From: Sipunculus nudus
Lineage: Eukaryota; Annelida; Sipuncula; Golfingiida; Sipunculidae
Assembly (NCBI GenBank): GCA_026874595.1
Contig: CM049306.1
Location: 98,075,642 to 98,139,641, forward strand
Length of the DNA: 64,000 nucleotides
Reading direction: 5' to 3'
Shown: piece by piece, positions 25,301 to 33,850 of the stretch
Layout: every line of letters starts with the position of its first letter
Numbering within the stretch: position 1 is the stretch's first letter
Translations under genes and position numbers: made by a program
The notes under the pieces: generated by a model
Seen by the model: the letters and a program-made list of their open reading frames with translations, nothing else
Told to the model about the DNA's origin: nothing
Database searches by the model: none

Positions 25301-28300
25301 CTTTCCATTGGTTACCTTTTTGATAAGCTGTTGACAGTTCAACAGTTTACACATTTGTCTGATGAGATCCAATTTATTTGGTAAACCTTTTTTATCATTT
25401 TTATGATATGTACACAGTTGTCATAACGTCCCCATTCCACAGGTGCAATGACTTGATGGGGGGGGGGGGGGGGGGGGGCTTTGTGTTATGATGAGAGTTA
25501 CAATGCCTCTGTCTCTCTGTAGATATTTTCTTTAATTATTAAATTTTATGCTATAGCCATAGAACTATTGTTCACAGTGCCAAGGAGCAAAGCCTCAGTG
25601 GGATGAAGAAGGGGATGGTGAGAGTTACAACACCCTTGCATATAAATACAGGAAATGAAATTTAATTCAACAGTGCTTATAAAAAAAAAGTTTATTCATG
25701 AACATTGAATATTTAAAACAGACAGAAAGATGGAGAAACAAAGCAAATAATGTTTTTCCCCATTCTACTGAGCCAAGAAAAAAATTAACAATATTTGCAT
25801 TTATTCCTTTTTTCATTACATAATTTTAATCCAAGTTTCCGAATGTTTCTATAAATTTACAATATAACATACATGTGATTCTGAATATTTTAGTTGATCC
25901 ACATTTCTAAATTGCATCAACATTTATAGCTAATGTATCTAGTTTATAGTACCTGTCAACAGAATGGGATGGAGGGAGGAAGGGAGGCAATTAGGGAGAG
26001 AAAGAGAGAGAGAAAGAGAGATGGAGAAAGAAAGAGAAAAAGCAGAGGAGAGAGAGAGAGAGACCTAGACTGCCAGAGAGAGAGAGAAAGAGAGGCTCTT
26101 TGGTTATTACTGCCTGACCCAGCCTGACCCAGACACTCACAGTGGCAGTAGGTCAGACCTGAAGGTGTTATGTAAATGCCCAGTACACTGCATTTATACT
26201 GATCTGATGTGAACAATGAAGAAATGGTACCTGGAAACTTAAATAAAATCTACAGTTTTTGATCAATTGGTTTCAAATTTCAGATTTTAACAGATGAAAT
26301 GTTGTGTACATGCTGTAAATATTAAATCCACAGCACTTACAGGAAAAATTTGAATATTTATATTTTTTAAATATCAGGAAAAAAAGAAAAGCATTTTCAG
26401 CTATAAAACTAATACATGTTAAAATTAATCCAAGGATCAAATCACCCAATATATCATACCAGGAGCAAACTGGAGTTGGGAATGTTTAATTTTATTAACT
26501 GAAATAAAGGACCAGCAATATAAATTTTGATTATTTAGCCAGTATCATGTAACAACTGATACAACCATGAGTTATAAGTCAAACAAATTAAAATCTTTAA
26601 TGAGCACTTGTCTGAGTAATATTTTAAATTTTTGACATATTTATTATTTTAATTTTGTAATAAATATAAACCAACAAGTTAAACACCTGGAAAAGACCTG
26701 GAAATTTATATTAATTTAATATAATCAACTGCATCCTTGTCTATCATTATCTTGCTTCATATAATCCCTTATAGTAAACAACAATTTATTTTAATTATTT
26801 ATTTTTCATTTTTATGGTTGAAATGAAAAATACCAAATGGTGACTGCATGGTGTCATTTGAAATACAATTTTGGCCATCCATGGAAGATCCATAAATGAT
26901 CAGTAATTTTAAGGTAATCCCCTGCAACTCATTAACTATAAATTCCTTTTCCATTTATTTTTTTTAAGTTCTTATCATAAACCAAGAATTAAAAAAAAAG
27001 TTTATTGTTATGTTTATGGCCTAAACAAATACTAGTGGAGGGGGTTGGACAGTTAGATCCAGTTGAAGCCACCCAAGAGCTGGCTGGCTGCAGAGTGCCT
27101 CGCTTCAAGCATGCATAATTGGCCTGAAAGGTCAATGTGGGGACATAAAAGAGGGGCTTCAGTACAGCCAAGGTGTGATATGGTCTCATAAAAACTTTCA
27201 TAAAAGCTAGTTTTTGACCATTTCCTTTTATAACTTCAGAATTTAGAAGCTAAAATCCTTACTAGTGCAAGATATGAAAATTAAATCAACAGTGCTTACA
27301 GGGAAAAAACAAGCCATGGCCAAAGCTGGGCAAAATTTAACGTACTGATTTTATATTTATGCTAATAACTTATAAAATTTGAAAAATTCAGAATTAATTT
27401 TGGGAATACAATTGAATCTTGATTTAATAATGTTATATCCCTGGCAAAAAAGGTCTACCTTCAGCTATTTTCATGTTAAGAGAGTAAATATATCTCTTGA
27501 TTTTTTACAAAGTGCATTATGCTTGGGCCTAGAATTTAAAACAATTACACAATACTGACATCATTTCTGGCATATGCATAGCGAAAGTATAGAAAAATAT
27601 GATTATATGAATATTATATATGATCAAAGTCAGATCAGTGGTTTTGATATTAGGCAATCTTAAAGTGTAACAATGGGTTTTTGATGGAAAAATGAAGTTT
27701 TTTCCTAATATCTCGAAGGAATGCAGTCCTAGTGACCAAACTTTTAGTATGGTAGAGGATTTGGGGGACATCTAACTGTATGCAAAATTGGGCAAAATTT
27801 AAGGTAACAATTTTATATTTTTGCCAATATTTAAAAAAATTCAACAGATTTTGATCTAATTTTTGGTATACAATTAAATTTTGATTATTTAAAGTAGTAT
27901 TACTGAGAAAAAATTCTACCTTTAACACTTGGTCTTAAGTGACAAAATATCTTTCCTCATTTTTTTACAAAGTCCATTATGTTTGGGCCCATAACTTTTT
28001 TAAATTAAATAATACTGACTTAATTTCTGGCATGTACATAGGAACCATATAGAGGAATATTTATGGTAAAAATGAAGAAAACCAGATGAGCAGTTTTGAT
28101 ATTAGGCAGTCCTAAAGTGTGAAAATAGTTTCTAATAAAAAATTGAGGTTTTTCCTTAATATCTCAAAGGAACAAAGTCGCAAAGACCCAATTTTTTGCT
28201 TGGTAGGAGATCTTGGGGACATCTAACATCATGCTGAATTTTGGATTCCTAGGTCTTACGGTTTCAAAACGTGCCACATCGAAGGAGGGACGGACGGATG

Positions 28301-28552
28301 ACAGACAATGGACCAGGACTATAGCTCAGATGACTTATAGTCAGCTGAGCTAAAAATTTCTAAATGGAGATTTCGAAAAACAGTTAAAATATATGAAACC
28401 AGTCAACCACTAAGCACAGGTCTGACATGACGGTAGTTGTATCCTCCCATCTCTACGAACAGGGAAAGTCATGTTGCTTAACAATTGTAAGGCACACCAG
28501 TACTCACCGTTTCTGAGGCTGTTTTCTTGATCTTTGATCGGTCGATCTTCAT
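1222..28552 (-). CDS. HUWE1: HUWE1, HECT-type E3 ubiquitin ligase, N-terminal part (four coding exons; gene runs off left edge)
   Basis: HUWE1 is a giant HECT-domain E3 ligase (about 4,370 residues in human) that transfers ubiquitin to substrates in the nucleus and cytoplasm. The catalytic HECT domain is at the C terminus, so it is not in this window. What is seen: four minus-strand exons (28552-28508, 17818-17720, 2105-1986, 1382-1222) with AG acceptors and GT donors. They join in phase to 141 codons plus two bases. The start [15 protein letters not shown] closely matches the vertebrate N terminus. It is followed by [27 protein letters not shown] and [19 protein letters not shown], the strongly conserved opening of the armadillo-like N-terminal region (DUF908). 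Introns are very large (10.7 kb, 15.6 kb and 0.6 kb, plus 2.5 kb in the 5' UTR) and packed with repeats. No stop or frameshift is seen in these exons. Identification is very likely; only the first 3% of the protein is visible. Confidence 0.95.
1383..1985 (-). other. HUWE1 intron between coding exons 3 and 4
   Basis: This 603-bp intron is AT-rich and is the shortest in the gene part seen here. It carries a GT donor (GTTGGC, weak but supported by the phase and by peptide alignment) and a strong TTTTTCAG acceptor. No repeat family found elsewhere in the window is recognised in it. Confidence 0.8.
1986..2105 (-). CDS. HUWE1: HUWE1 coding exon 3
   Basis: This exon is 120 bp, 40 codons, phase 0 at both ends. 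It encodes [19 protein letters not shown] followed by a variable acidic/lysine stretch and [12 protein letters not shown]. The acceptor is TTTGCAG before 2105. The donor at AAG|GTTGGC is non-ideal, but the joined peptide then runs directly into exon 4 with the spacing of known HUWE1 proteins. The first half is strongly conserved in the family; the second half is variable. Confidence 0.93.
2225..3268 (+). repeat. Tail modules of modular repeat family (three hairpin-ended units)
   Basis: Three successive units end near 2598, 2880 and 3268 with the same tail: a GGAC-rich tract, then a GCTCAGATGACTTATAGTCA-like hairpin arm, then CAGCTGAGCTAAAAAT. The first and third also share the upstream phrases 'TTTTGATATTAGGCAG' (with TTTTGGTATTAGGCAG as the variant), 'GGTTTTTCCTTAAT' and 'GGTAGGAGATxTTGGGGACATC'. 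The third has a clear (GGAC)n tract at 3183-3222. The same tail closes the long elements at 24618-28352 and 50772-53183. No head motif is seen close upstream, so these look like truncated or tandem tail pieces in a HUWE1 intron. Confidence 0.7.
3409..3423. promoter_or_regulatory. Perfect palindromic AGGTCAnnnTGACCT (estrogen-response-element-like) in repeat
   Basis: The sequence reads AGGTCACAGTGACCT. This is the full consensus of the steroid-receptor inverted repeat with a 3-base spacer. It lies within a repeat that also occurs at 6640-7990 and 52980-53010. Whether any receptor binds it here is not known. Confidence 0.5.
3605..4272. mobile_element. MITE-like element with inverted ends (TTTTCCATAAGTG...)
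   Basis: The left end (3609 onward: TTCTTTTCCATAAGTGCG, then TAGTCC, ATATCCGTAGTCTG, and GTCTGCATGCATTGTCCGCA) is matched in inverse on the right (down from 4270: GGTGGTTTTCCATAAGTGGG, then ATGCGTATCTGTAGTCTGCA, and TATCCGCAAAT). Both arms also hold CGTAGTCCGTA sub-repeats, so each arm is itself repetitive. The flanks look like TAAA and TTAA, which would fit a TTAA-type target, but this is weak. No transposase is inside. It is a non-autonomous DNA element about 0.67 kb long in a HUWE1 intron. Confidence 0.65.
4336..4517. repeat. 26-bp minisatellite, seven tandem copies
   Basis: Seven head-to-tail copies of a 26-bp unit start at 4336, 4362, 4388, 4414, 4440, 4466 and 4492. The unit begins CACATAATCTGTAGTTGTCG and ends TATCAG. 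Copies differ by at most one or two bases (CACAGAAT in copy 3, AGTGG in copy 4, GTAATT in copy 7). Near identity means recent expansion, in contrast with the older repeats around it. Confidence 0.95.
6831..6845. promoter_or_regulatory. Perfect AGGTCAcggTGACCT palindrome
   Basis: This 15-bp site equals the estrogen response element consensus. It belongs to one unit of the tandem array at 6640-7990. Binding is inferred from sequence only. Confidence 0.5.
7509..7523. promoter_or_regulatory. Perfect AGGTCAcagTGACCT palindrome
   Basis: This is the second intact consensus palindrome in the array, with the same spacer (CAG) as the site at 3409. Binding is inferred from sequence only. Confidence 0.5.
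8110..8565 (+). repeat. Intronic repeat with TGACCTCTGACCTCATTAAA units, left half
   Basis: Units of about 160 bp share 'TGACCTCATTAAATATGC', 'GAGTTTCATxxAAACCATAGG' and 'TAAGTTATCGTGGCAA'-like phrases. The block is interrupted at 8565 by the 5.2-kb element and resumes at 13747. A perfect direct-repeat pair TGACCT-C-TGACCT lies at 8301-8313. Confidence 0.65.
9267..9600 (+). mobile_element. tRNA-derived SINE
   Basis: The head resembles a tRNA gene with an RNA polymerase III internal promoter: box A TGGCTCAAGTG at 9276-9286 and box B AGTTCGAACCT at 9316-9326, 40 bp apart. The acceptor stem does not pair, so it is not a functional tRNA. A GC-richer body follows, including 'CACCCAGGGTGAGCGCTCTG' and 'CCCCTTTCGGGGG'. 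The 3' end is not clearly bounded; a modular element begins at 9618. SINEs depend on LINE enzymes supplied in trans. Confidence 0.75.
9276..9326 (+). promoter_or_regulatory. Pol III box A and box B of the SINE
   Basis: Box A is TGGCTCAAGTG (consensus TGGCnnAGTGG) and box B is AGTTCGAACCT (consensus GGTTCGAnnCC, one mismatch at the first base). Their spacing is within the tRNA-gene range. Confidence 0.7.
9618..12127 (+). mobile_element. Long modular element, copy B (head present, tail missing)
   Basis: The head AACAAGGGACCTATGGGTCA then AGGCGCTCAGCTG lies at 9618-9650. The body is collinear with copy C (24618-28352). Shared blocks include the 'CCTGGCTGCC...TTCAAGC/ATCAAGC' block near 10720 (27090 in C), the 'ATGGTCTCATAAAAAC' phrase, the 'GGGCCCATAACTT' modules near 11180 and 11860, and 'GGTAGGAGATCTTGGGGACATC'. 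It stops abruptly after 'CGATTCCTA' at 12127, where copy C runs on about 105 bp into its (GGAC)n tract and hairpin. The missing tail suggests a 3' truncation. It lies inside the 5.2-kb element. Confidence 0.7.
12128..13733. other. Right interior of the 5.2-kb element; no gene recognised
   Basis: This stretch has a higher GC content and more CpG than the surrounding introns and shares no repeat with the rest of the window. Several short open frames exist but none resembles a known transposase. It probably represents the original interior of the element flanked by the CAGACCTGCCAAC repeats. Confidence 0.4.
13753..14250 (+). repeat. Intronic TGACCTCTGACCTCATTAAA repeat, right half
   Basis: This is the continuation of 8110-8565 across the 5.2-kb insertion. 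It has the same phrases ('AAACCATAGGATTTTTGTTA', 'CTCATTAAATATGCATGG') and a second perfect TGACCT-C-TGACCT pair at 13866-13878. It ends in 'GATAAAAC' at the pogo-like insertion. Confidence 0.65.
14253..16578 (-). mobile_element. Pogo/Tigger-like DNA transposon relic, 2.3 kb
   Basis: The ends are inverted repeats of 21 bp with one mismatch: CCGTATTTACTC followed by ATGTATAGG on the left (14253) and, read on the other strand, by CTGTATAGG on the right (16578). The flanking TA on each side (14251-14252, 16579-16580) is the target duplication typical of the Tc1/mariner/pogo superfamily. Inside on the minus strand is a damaged C-terminal transposase fragment (15184-15705). The flanks join into a repeat that also reads uninterrupted near 3270-3340 ('GTCATGGTCAATATTCAAGG'), so the element landed in an older repeat. 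Confidence 0.85.
15184..15705 (-). pseudogene. Pogo-family DDE transposase, C-terminal fragment, broken
   Basis: Read on the minus strand, the fragment contains [18 protein letters not shown] and [20 protein letters not shown] then NKPFKDRVR, the late part of the DDE integrase-like core of pogo/Tigger/Jerky-type transposases; VWDQF carries the second catalytic aspartate. It then meets a TAG stop near 15528. After a one-base frameshift in the run near 15490 it resumes with [40 protein letters not shown] and an acidic C-terminal tail that ends at 15184. The N-terminal DNA-binding part and the first aspartate are missing. It cannot make active enzyme. Family identity rests on motif recognition. 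Confidence 0.85.
16581..17418. other. HUWE1 intron, old repeat remnant
   Basis: The first 60 bp continue the repeat interrupted by the pogo-like element. Further on, 'AAGGTCAAGGTCA' occurs near 16751 and 16991 in diverged units of about 240 bp ('GGTCAAGGTCAyxAGTTTT', 'AATTTCATGA'). No gene is recognised. Confidence 0.45.
17720..17818 (-). CDS. HUWE1: HUWE1 coding exon 2
   Basis: This exon is 99 bp, 33 codons, phase 0 at both ends. It encodes [20 protein letters not shown] followed by [13 protein letters not shown]. The acceptor is CTTGCAG before 17818 and the donor AAG|GTAAGC, close to consensus. It aligns without gaps to the early HUWE1 protein, in which the 'QIKTW' segment is invariant. 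Confidence 0.95.
18300..18720 (+). repeat. Another copy of the CTCATTAAATATG intronic repeat
   Basis: This is two to three diverged units ('CTCATTAAATATGCACTGG', 'CATCAAAATCCATC', 'TAAGTTATTGCGGCAACACC'). It is the same family as 8110-8565 and 13753-14250. It lies in the intron between HUWE1 coding exons 1 and 2. Confidence 0.6.
18721..21970. other. HUWE1 intron, largely unique sequence with CpG-rich patch
   Basis: At 18735-18810 two GC-rich direct repeats resemble each other (ACGCCCGCCAGGGCGCGCG and GGCGCCCGCCCGGGTGCGC, about 46 bp apart). CACGTG cores occur near 18991 and 19246. Three TAGGCCTA octamers lie at 19850, 21628 and 21856. A short TATA/GT-rich low-complexity stretch is at 19825-19850. 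I see no exon and no known element. Confidence 0.4.
21971..22244. mobile_element. MITE, 274 bp, 18-bp perfect terminal inverted repeats
   Basis: The left end GGTATGGTTCTCAGGCAC (21971-21988) is exactly inverted at 22227-22244. Sub-terminal GCGGGCGG motifs sit inside both ends, in direct orientation. No coding capacity and no clear target duplication are seen. It is a short non-autonomous DNA transposon whose superfamily I cannot assign. Confidence 0.85.
22378..22464. repeat. Tandem pair with CACGTG E-box, period 56 bp
   Basis: AATAAACACGCCAGACTCAG then TCACGTGAACC begins at 22378 and recurs at 22434 with one substitution. Each copy includes TCACGTGA, a perfect palindromic E-box of the type bound by bHLH-zip factors (USF, MITF/TFE, Myc/Max). 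It lies in the first coding intron of HUWE1. Regulatory use is inference. Confidence 0.7.
22930..24420. repeat. Satellite-like array, period about 360 bp, with ACCTGTACAGGT palindrome
   Basis: Units centre on CTTACCTGTGCAGGTGAGTA near 23288, CTCACCTGTACAGGTGAGTA near 23649 and CTTACCTGTACAGGTAAAC near 24007 (spacing about 360). They share 'CAGGTAACCxxATAATTAGTGCA' and 'ATTTACCTxTATTTACCTGA' phrases. A decayed fourth unit follows to about 24420. ACCTG/CAGGT words are very frequent throughout. Confidence 0.8.
25458..25478 (+). repeat. Poly-G run, 21 bases
   Basis: This is an uninterrupted run of 21 G inside copy C. It can form G-quadruplex structures and is a likely sequencing or assembly weak spot. 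Confidence 0.95.
25966..26095 (+). repeat. Purine-rich GA low-complexity tract
   Basis: The tract is mostly GAGA/GGAA words with little pyrimidine over about 130 bp. It is inside copy C. The open frames across it in both directions are artefacts of the low complexity. Confidence 0.9.
28508..28552 (-). CDS. HUWE1: HUWE1 coding exon 1 (start codon)
   Basis: The exon encodes [15 protein letters not shown] (15 codons), phase 0 at the donor ACG|GTGAGTA, a strong consensus donor. The exon extends 5' to 28597, where TTTTTTTCCAG gives a good acceptor, so 45 bp of 5' UTR lie in this exon. The start context is GTCAACATGA. The peptide is the N terminus expected for HUWE1, and the next exon continues the alignment. 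Confidence 0.95.
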
Positions 28553-28597
28553 GTTGACTGATTCTGTATATGTATATCACTAGTAACTATAACACCC
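28553..28597 (-). other. HUWE1: HUWE1 5' UTR portion of the first coding exon
   Basis: This is transcribed non-coding sequence between the predicted acceptor (CCAG|GGGTG, 28598/28597) and the start codon. It contains an in-frame-neutral TAG close to its 5' end that would terminate any frame entering from the upstream exon ATG. Confidence 0.7.
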
Positions 28598-31144
28598 CTG
28601 GAAAAAAAGAAAGTAAATTTAATACTCTGTCAGCCCCTTTTTTGTTCTTCCTACCATTACACCTCAAAACAAATTGTCTCTCACCACAAAGTGATAGGCA
28701 AACAAATTAGGTGCATCTTAATATAACAAGATACAAATTCTTTCATATTAACTACTCTGATCACTGAAGAAAACAGGGGGAAAATTGGTCTGGCCATTTT
28801 ACCACACAATCTTCAGAATCAATTTTGATAAATGTGAAAAGCACAAAGGTAAAAGCATCAGTCCGGGACACTCAACTTTTTATTACTCTGTTATATATTA
28901 CAAACACTATTTAAAAATCAACAGAGTAAATAAATTTGATGTAAACTGAGAATGATATATTTTTATCACAGCACAAACACTGAAGCTACCTCTTCATGTT
29001 TTCCCCCTGCATGTCTGAGCATTTACAAAATTGTCCTCGTTTAATTTAAAACAAATATACATGGATGTATGACAATCCCTAGCTGATTAAAACAAGCAAA
29101 CCTGTATATATATTTTTATTCAAACCTTTACATATTCATTCCCTGACTTGTTAACAATAATAAAGACCACAATTGTAAACTTATGTTAATATCCAACAAT
29201 TAGGCAAAAAACGTAAGTAAACCTGCAAATCTAATCCTAATCCTAATAATGTGAAAAGGTATTTTGATGATGTACAATAAATCAATGTATAAAGTTTTTG
29301 CCAGCTGATCCCTCATTTCTTCAATGTTTTTAAAGCTATTGCTGGCAAAATATTGCTTATTTTTATTATTCATAACCCTCCCATGCAGCTGTATTCCATA
29401 TTAAAACAGCATGTACTGAATGGCCTATAATCATGTTCTGCCCTAATCAGATGGCTACTGTTTTATCCTAACAATAACATACATCATACCCAAGGGATTT
29501 CCATCCCTGTCAACTCAATGACTTTTGATAACTACAATGGACTGTTGTGGTTTCAGCCTGGAATAGAATGCCACTTTTTTTTTCATCACTTATTAGCTTA
29601 CAGCACTCTTATCTTAATTAAACACCAAATAAAAAGTTACTCTCAGAAGTGCTAACTCATTCAAAAATAAGGTTTGGGTCTAAGCAATGGGCATGAATCT
29701 AGATGACCACCAGAAAATGCTGCCTTCACACATAGGTTACAGTGATACACGATTTGAGGGTTATTCAAGGGTAACAAAGATATGAGCACCTTTCTGTATC
29801 TGGATCACTTTTAGTGTATGTTGGTGTAGGAGGAATGCAGCAGTCTATAAATATACATTTGCTTCTACTGTATCCACCGTAATGCATCAAATGAATTTTA
29901 TTGGAAAACTTTTGAAAATATTTGATTTTTACCCAGAGGAAATAAGTTTTTGCTTTTTGAAAATCATGACATTTTTCCTCTTATCCCAAACTTATCAATG
30001 CTACCCTTGACACTGCCTATGTGCCAAACCTGATAAAAATGCATCAGTAATAACAATTATCGAAAGGAAGACACCTCTTATACATTAAATGTAAATGCAC
30101 AGCCTTTTAATGTTAATTTGACTAAATGACTATTTCCATTTCTGATTAATATCATAATATGTCAAAAGAACTTGGACATGATATAGATTTTATTATTTTT
30201 CAATTACAACAGAATATCTGGGAACCATCTGTTAAGAAATACTGTGAAATAATCAACCAATGTCAGCACACTGGCTAGTCTTAACATGTTATTGTTAGTG
30301 TTATTACTGCAATTGCAAAAATTCTACTAATTTCTTGTTCGAAAACTGAGTAAAGTGAGAGATGCATATACAAAATGAAGGTAGAACAAATATACACTGT
30401 TATAAATTAACATAACATTTGATTCTGACACCATACATATTTCAATTTTCATGAAAGGAATTACAAGGACTTCTGTTTTTGCAGGACTTAAAAACAGCTG
30501 ATTACAAGCGTGGCCACTCACATGGAACCCTGCAGTGCAGTCATAAATTCTGAGCCAAAATCCCAGTGTCCCTTGTTACATAAACACATCGCATTGGTTA
30601 TTCAATTGACAGACAACTTGAAATAACTATTCTACAAGATTCAGAGTGTTTGGGTGAATAGAAACTGCTGGAACGCCACGTGCGTCTGACAGTCACAGCA
30701 CGCGCGAAACGGGTAAGTCGGGTCATATCTGACGGCGACTCAAATCTACTCATATGGCCAAATGATTTCTGATATTCCTGATAGAAGCAAGTTTAAATTT
30801 TATCCCTATACACTCAGTTTAAACCTACGTAAACTCATAAGTAGAAACAGTGGGATATTTTGTCAAACACTGAGGGACTGAAGTACAACCTGACAGCCAT
30901 ACCGAATTTAAACGATTTCATATGGCTTTATGCGATGATGGACGCCTGTCAAACGGTCCAAACCTGCAAACGAAAATGAAAGGCGCCTCAACTTTTTCAC
31001 AACAGTTGGGCAAAGCGTTTGCACTTTTGAAATGAAATACAATTATTGGTACTTTCCGTTTCTAGAAAAAGCAAGGCGTCCTATTTAATTGCGCAAACTG
31101 TCACAAATAAAAATAGACAATGCGTAAGCAAAATTGCACATTAC
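28598..31144 (-). other. HUWE1 5'-UTR intron; no repeats recognised
   Basis: In contrast to the other HUWE1 introns, I recognise none of the window's repeat families here. The sequence is AT-rich (about two-thirds) and unique-looking. The proximal end, about 30660-31144, becomes CpG-richer near the presumed promoter and includes a CACGTG at 30677-30682. Confidence 0.5.
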
Positions 31145-31330
31145 CAATGAGGGCGGCCATGTTGAAGGTAAACTGTCCCGGATGACAAGCCTCGTTTCAA
31201 AATCTTAGTGTAGTTTCAAATCTAGTCCCTAGATGGTGCTATCTGTCGAATCATTTACGAATCCTCAGCTGCCAGCACCCTGCAAAGCAACCCTTTGCTG
31301 TTTACGTTTTGGACACGCGCACTCTCCCAA
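31145..31330 (-). promoter_or_regulatory. HUWE1: Probable HUWE1 first (non-coding) exon and promoter area
   Basis: A good donor ATTG|GTAATG ends an exon at 31145. Just upstream is CAACATGGCCGCCCTCATT, a first-exon-like, CpG-containing context resembling a YY1 site (AANATGGCGGC). If spliced directly to 28597, the ATG at 31160 opens an eight-codon upstream reading frame that stops in the next exon before the HUWE1 start. No TATA box is evident, and the transcription start is not defined by sequence alone. Confidence 0.45.
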
Positions 31331-31629
31331 CACGTAGTCTAATTCATATTTTAATATTTTTTCTTAATTAAGAATGCATTATTTATATAGATGAATAAGA
31401 AAAATAAGACTCGAAGTTAACAAAGCACATGGAAATGCCTTTGGCGCCTAGGCCTATTGCAAGCATGTATTTCCAAACCATTTAAAATTGAATTTTAAAA
31501 TATACAACCTTACCTTTTTAATTTCAAAATATATATATTAAATTAATACATTGTTCTGTCATTTTTATATTGTTAAAGCACTTGTTTATTTACACACACA
31601 GGCTTTATAAATTGATGATATATAGGCCT

Positions 31630-31708
<79 letters not shown>

Positions 31709-33380
31709 CACTAAGGTTAACCTCAATTAGATCTAGAGGTAAACAAAAATCCTGACAGATTGCATGCATTATTATCCATATAAATAAAAGAAGACGTTTG
31801 TGCACTGAACCGCAGGTTTTCAGTGCAGAAATAAAGTTTAGCATATACCCGTACAAGGTTAGGCATCTATGATAGGCTACAATTGATGTTGGTTGCGATG
31901 GGCCGTTGTCAAGTAACTCTGTGGAGGGGGATTGGGGTCCAAGAATTATATTTGCATGGCGCCAAAATCCAAGGGAGCAGTTAATATATAATAAATGGAT
32001 CTCTTGAACTACCAAAGCCAGTGCCAAAACAATTTCCTATGGGAAATCTTAGAGAGAGGTTGTTTGTCATGTACTATAGGGCCTTTCTTTTATATGACAA
32101 CCAGTTAATGAATTGATATATTTACTTACTCCAAGTTACCTCTTATATTTAAAAATAGGAAAGTTACAAAGCCGTTCATCTATGTTTATGACGATTTCTG
32201 GCATAACAAATCCAAAACTGACGTGATAATTGTAATTGATTCATCCTCCTCACTTTGATATTCTCCTCGTAAGGATATCAGATCTTATTCTCTGTACGTA
32301 TATGTATGATTTATGAAAATACATGTTAATCCTTTGAATGTTTACGTTTAATAAAGAAAAGATCATTTTAAGCCGACAAATGTTATTTTTTCATAGTAAT
32401 TTGACGTCCTTATTTATAACACATGTTAAATTACTATGAATAATTAATATTTTTACCTCTTTTTTTAATCTGTTGTTATATATTTTTACATTTCTTTTTA
32501 ATAAATCTATATTTTATTTTCATTTCCGCGGTCTTCGATTACATGACTTCCCTTTTCTTTTAATTATTTTTACCAAACACCAATAAATGAATAACGACAA
32601 TACACATCAGAAAGTAAGTAACCTAAACTATGTACTCTGTTTCCTGTAGCCTCTGTTGAAATGCTGAAGAAAAAGACACGGCAATCTTTCACAGTAAAAA
32701 TAATTTAATTTGAATTTGTCTCGTTTAAGTTGTTTAATCCTGAAAACTGCAGATTATGCACACCTAAACGGGGACTTTTAATGGGACACAATAAAGATCA
32801 TCCGATTGTTATTGTATTTAAATTGTACAGTTATATAATGATTATTTAACACTTAATGTGTCTGGTTACAAAATGATATTTATTTCTGGACAAGCCATAG
32901 GTAAACAATTATTTGCTTTATTTAGATATCTGTTTATAGTATTTATAAGCAGTTAACTATTTCCCATCATGCATTGCATTCAGACTACCCGAGCTCAAAT
33001 GTTAATTTGCATTCCAGAAAACATGAATAAGCTTTATTCTGAGGTTACTCTATACAGAGGTCCCAATTTTTCAATGGAACCACATGTAGCAAGAAAAAAA
33101 GTACTGGACACCCTTAATAATGGGTGATTGGACTGCAGGCCGATGTATCATAAATATAGGTATGTAAACCAGATTATGAGGCAAAGCAATTGACAAGCGA
33201 CCACTATGACCGCCGAATGACTTGGGCATGGACTGGATCAGACATGAACCGTCTCTTGACGTGAGAACCCTCGAAATTTCTGGCATCAGAGATGTCAAAG
33301 TGTAACAGGGATGTGTGACTGTGAATGTGTCTGAATTATCGCTATAACAAATTTATCCCAGACTTTTGCAATACCACCTG
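31331..33380. other. Intergenic, AT-rich; one long (AT)n tract
   Basis: No gene is recognised. The stretch lies upstream of HUWE1 and downstream of the claudin-like gene's 3' end. TAGGCCTA occurs at 31449 and 31623, next to the (AT)n tract. Long open frames across the (AT)n tract are artefacts. Confidence 0.5.
31633..31704. repeat. (AT)n microsatellite, about 72 bp
   Basis: This is an uninterrupted AT dinucleotide tract. Confidence 0.97.
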
Positions 33381-33389
33381 TTAAATAGA

Positions 33390-33850
33390 TCTTGTCCTGT
33401 GACCCGTATCTGCCGACATGCTAGAAGGTGGCGCCACAAGTCTTGTTCACTGGAAATAGTTAACCAGTATAAATGAGACAGCGATTTTCACTCAAAAGAG
33501 ATACAAGGATAGACACATGGAAAACATGATTTTAGGTGGCAGTACCACTCTTGTGTACGAGATAACCCTATCAAAAGATCTGTTGTCATGGAAAGTTTCA
33601 GGACCATACATAAATCCCCTCTTTAGAATGGTGCGTAATGGAGGGCACACAAAAACGGTTTTAGGTGACGCTATCAGTCTTGAGCAGGAGATAAAGCCTT
33701 TTCAAGATCTTTGGACTTGCATTATTTGGGCCGATACACAAACCACATTGAGATATGAGCGTAGATGTATTTTTTTCGAGAAAAACGATGTCCGTGACGC
33801 CGTGCACCAGTTTTGTATACGCGATATATGGACATGTAATATCTCAGGTT
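33390..33850 (+). repeat. Diverged tandem units, period about 107-129 bp
   Basis: TTTTAGGTGGCAGTACCACT...GAGATAA...AAGATCT at 33530-33581 recurs at 33659-33710 as TTTTAGGTGACGCTATCAGT...GAGATAA...AAGATCT. A third, shorter match starts at 33425 (AGGTGGCGCCACAAGTCTTG), preceded by TAGATCTTGTCC. The 111-codon open frame at 33517-33852 spans this repeat and is not recognised as a protein. Confidence 0.55.

Larger units (their letters stand above)
24618..28352 (+). mobile_element. Long modular element, copy C (complete: head to hairpin tail)
   Basis: The head AACAAGGGACCCATGGGTCA then CGGCGCTCAGCTGA lies at 24618-24651. The tail has GGACGGACGG near 28286, followed by GCTCAGATGACT-TAT-AGTCAGCTGAGC (28324-28350), a stem of 12 with one mismatch, then TAAAAAT. 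The body is collinear with copies A and B and includes a 21-base G run at 25458-25478, a GA-rich tract at 25966-26095, and two modules beginning 'GGGCC(C)ATAACTT'-like near 27525 and 27986. No transposase or helicase is encoded. No terminal inverted repeats other than the 10-bp GCTCAGCTGA/TCAGCTGAGC and no target duplication are seen. Confidence 0.65.

Noticed and set aside
25933-26216. Arg/Glu-rich and Ser/Leu-rich open frames on both strands
   Set aside because: Both are translations of a GA-rich low-complexity tract.
31605-32027. 140-codon minus-strand open frame across the (AT)n tract
   Set aside because: Half of it is an alternating Tyr-Ile stretch forced by the AT dinucleotide repeat. 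The same happens at 38561-38821 and 53890-54251. No domain is present.
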